Assembly: GCA_021732945.1 (NCBI GenBank)
Contig: JAKFWB010000375.1
Location: 1-6,225 of the forward strand
DNA length: 6,225 bases
Reading direction: 5' to 3'
Source of the DNA: Porphyrobacter sp.
Lineage (GTDB): Bacteria > Pseudomonadota > Alphaproteobacteria > Sphingomonadales > Sphingomonadaceae
Shown here: in pieces, positions 5,908-6,225 of the stretch
Position numbering within the stretch: position 1 is the first letter of the stretch
How the letters are laid out: every line of letters starts with the position of its first letter
Program-made: the position numbers and the translations under genes
Notes under the pieces: model-generated
Databases searched by the model: none
The model's input: only the letters and a program-made list of their open reading frames with translations
Told to the model about the DNA's origin: nothing

Positions 5908-5935
5908 GGCACATTCCGCCTTTTCGGCCTGTGCC
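5908..5935 (+). terminator. Weak stem-loop after the 54-aa gene
   Basis: GGCACA (5908-5913) pairs with TGTGCC (5930-5935), with an inner CCG/CGG stem (5916-5918 with 5925-5927) and a CCTTTT loop, starting six bases after the stop codon. There is no T tract after it, so it is not a classic intrinsic terminator. It may slow transcription or protect the mRNA 3' end. Confidence 0.3.
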
Positions 5936-6007
5936 CTGCCGTGCTATTCTTGCACCGCAGATTGCGCTGAGGTGGTGGTGGCGAGCGCGTCCAGACAAGG
6001 GACGCTT

Positions 6008-6225
6008 ATGACCATTTTTCTCATCCTCGGGGCCGTGGCTGGCCTTTATGTGCTCGCGCTGCTCTTCCGCCTCGCCAGCTACGCGCTGCCTGTCTATGCC
6101 GGGCTCACTTGTGCTTTCCTGCTGCTCGGCCACGATGTTGGCCATCTCGGAGCAATCCTAGGCGGACTGGCGGCAGGCATTGCCACGCTCCTGATTGGGC
6201 AGGGCCTCATTGCCTTCATCCGCTC
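6008..6225 (+). CDS. Small hydrophobic membrane protein, 3' end outside the window (partial)
   Basis: A frame opens at ATG 6008 and stays open to the window end: 72 complete codons plus two bases. AAGGGA (5997-6002) sits five bases before the ATG. The visible product begins MTIFLILGAVAGLYVLALLF and is almost wholly hydrophobic. Predicted membrane helices are at residues about 2-20, 25-41 and 47-70, with a positively charged Arg21 after the first and the polar GHDVGH (41-46) before the third. Glycine and alanine are abundant, as in small bundled helices. No enzyme motif is visible. It follows the 54-residue gene by 105 bp in the same direction and may belong to the same accessory block. The family is not recognised, and the full length is unknown. 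Confidence 0.72.
   Translation, partial: MTIFLILGAVAGLYVLALLFRLASYALPVYAGLTCAFLLLGHDVGHLGAILGGLAAGIATLLIGQGLIAFIR

Noticed and set aside
5720..6145. 141-codon minus-strand frame over both small plus-strand genes
   Set aside because: It is antisense to two plus-strand genes that have good ribosome binding sites, and its product is low-complexity polar sequence without a known motif.

Overview
The window looks like chromosomal DNA of a GC-rich alphaproteobacterium. Codon use, the DUF2339 membrane protein, an alphaproteobacterial-type thioredoxin/TPR chaperedoxin with an intact CGPC site, and a LON substrate-binding-domain protein encoded directly behind it all fit Sphingomonadales (for example an Erythrobacteraceae member). 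The taxonomic call is inference from style and remembered family resemblance, not from a search.

Layout. (1) 1-61: tail of an upstream transcription unit, ending in a strong intrinsic terminator. (2) 173-3139 (+): a very large polytopic membrane protein of the DUF2339 family. (3) 3152-4701 (-): a two-gene operon, cnoX-like thioredoxin-TPR gene followed by a LON-substrate-binding-domain gene, coupled by an ATGA stop/start overlap. It runs tail-to-tail into DUF2339 with only 12 bp between stop codons. (4) 4702-4937: divergent control region holding a structured cnoX leader on the minus strand and a probable tRNA promoter on the plus strand. (5) 4938-5012 (+): tRNA-Gly(GCC) with encoded CCA, followed by a probable bipartite terminator. 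(6) 5013-5602: about 600 bp with lower GC, no convincing gene, and several inverted and direct repeats. This looks like decayed or accessory DNA beside a tRNA gene, a classic site for integrative elements. (7) 5603-6225: an accessory-looking stretch with a hairpin-rich leader, a 54-residue unknown protein with an excellent ribosome binding site, and the start of a small hydrophobic membrane protein that runs off the window.

Functionally, the cnoX operon is the only block with a well-supported role: protein quality control by a holdase with thioredoxin chemistry, together with a LON-N-domain protein of unknown exact role. The most interesting unexplained part is the segment after the tRNA: the inverted repeats just downstream, the lower GC, a repeated 11-bp palindrome, and above all the leader at 5603-5730. 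That leader has four successive hairpins, competing pairings and a possible Shine-Dalgarno-sequestering stem just before the 54-aa gene. No CRISPR array, insertion sequence, integrase or recognisable defence gene is visible in the window.
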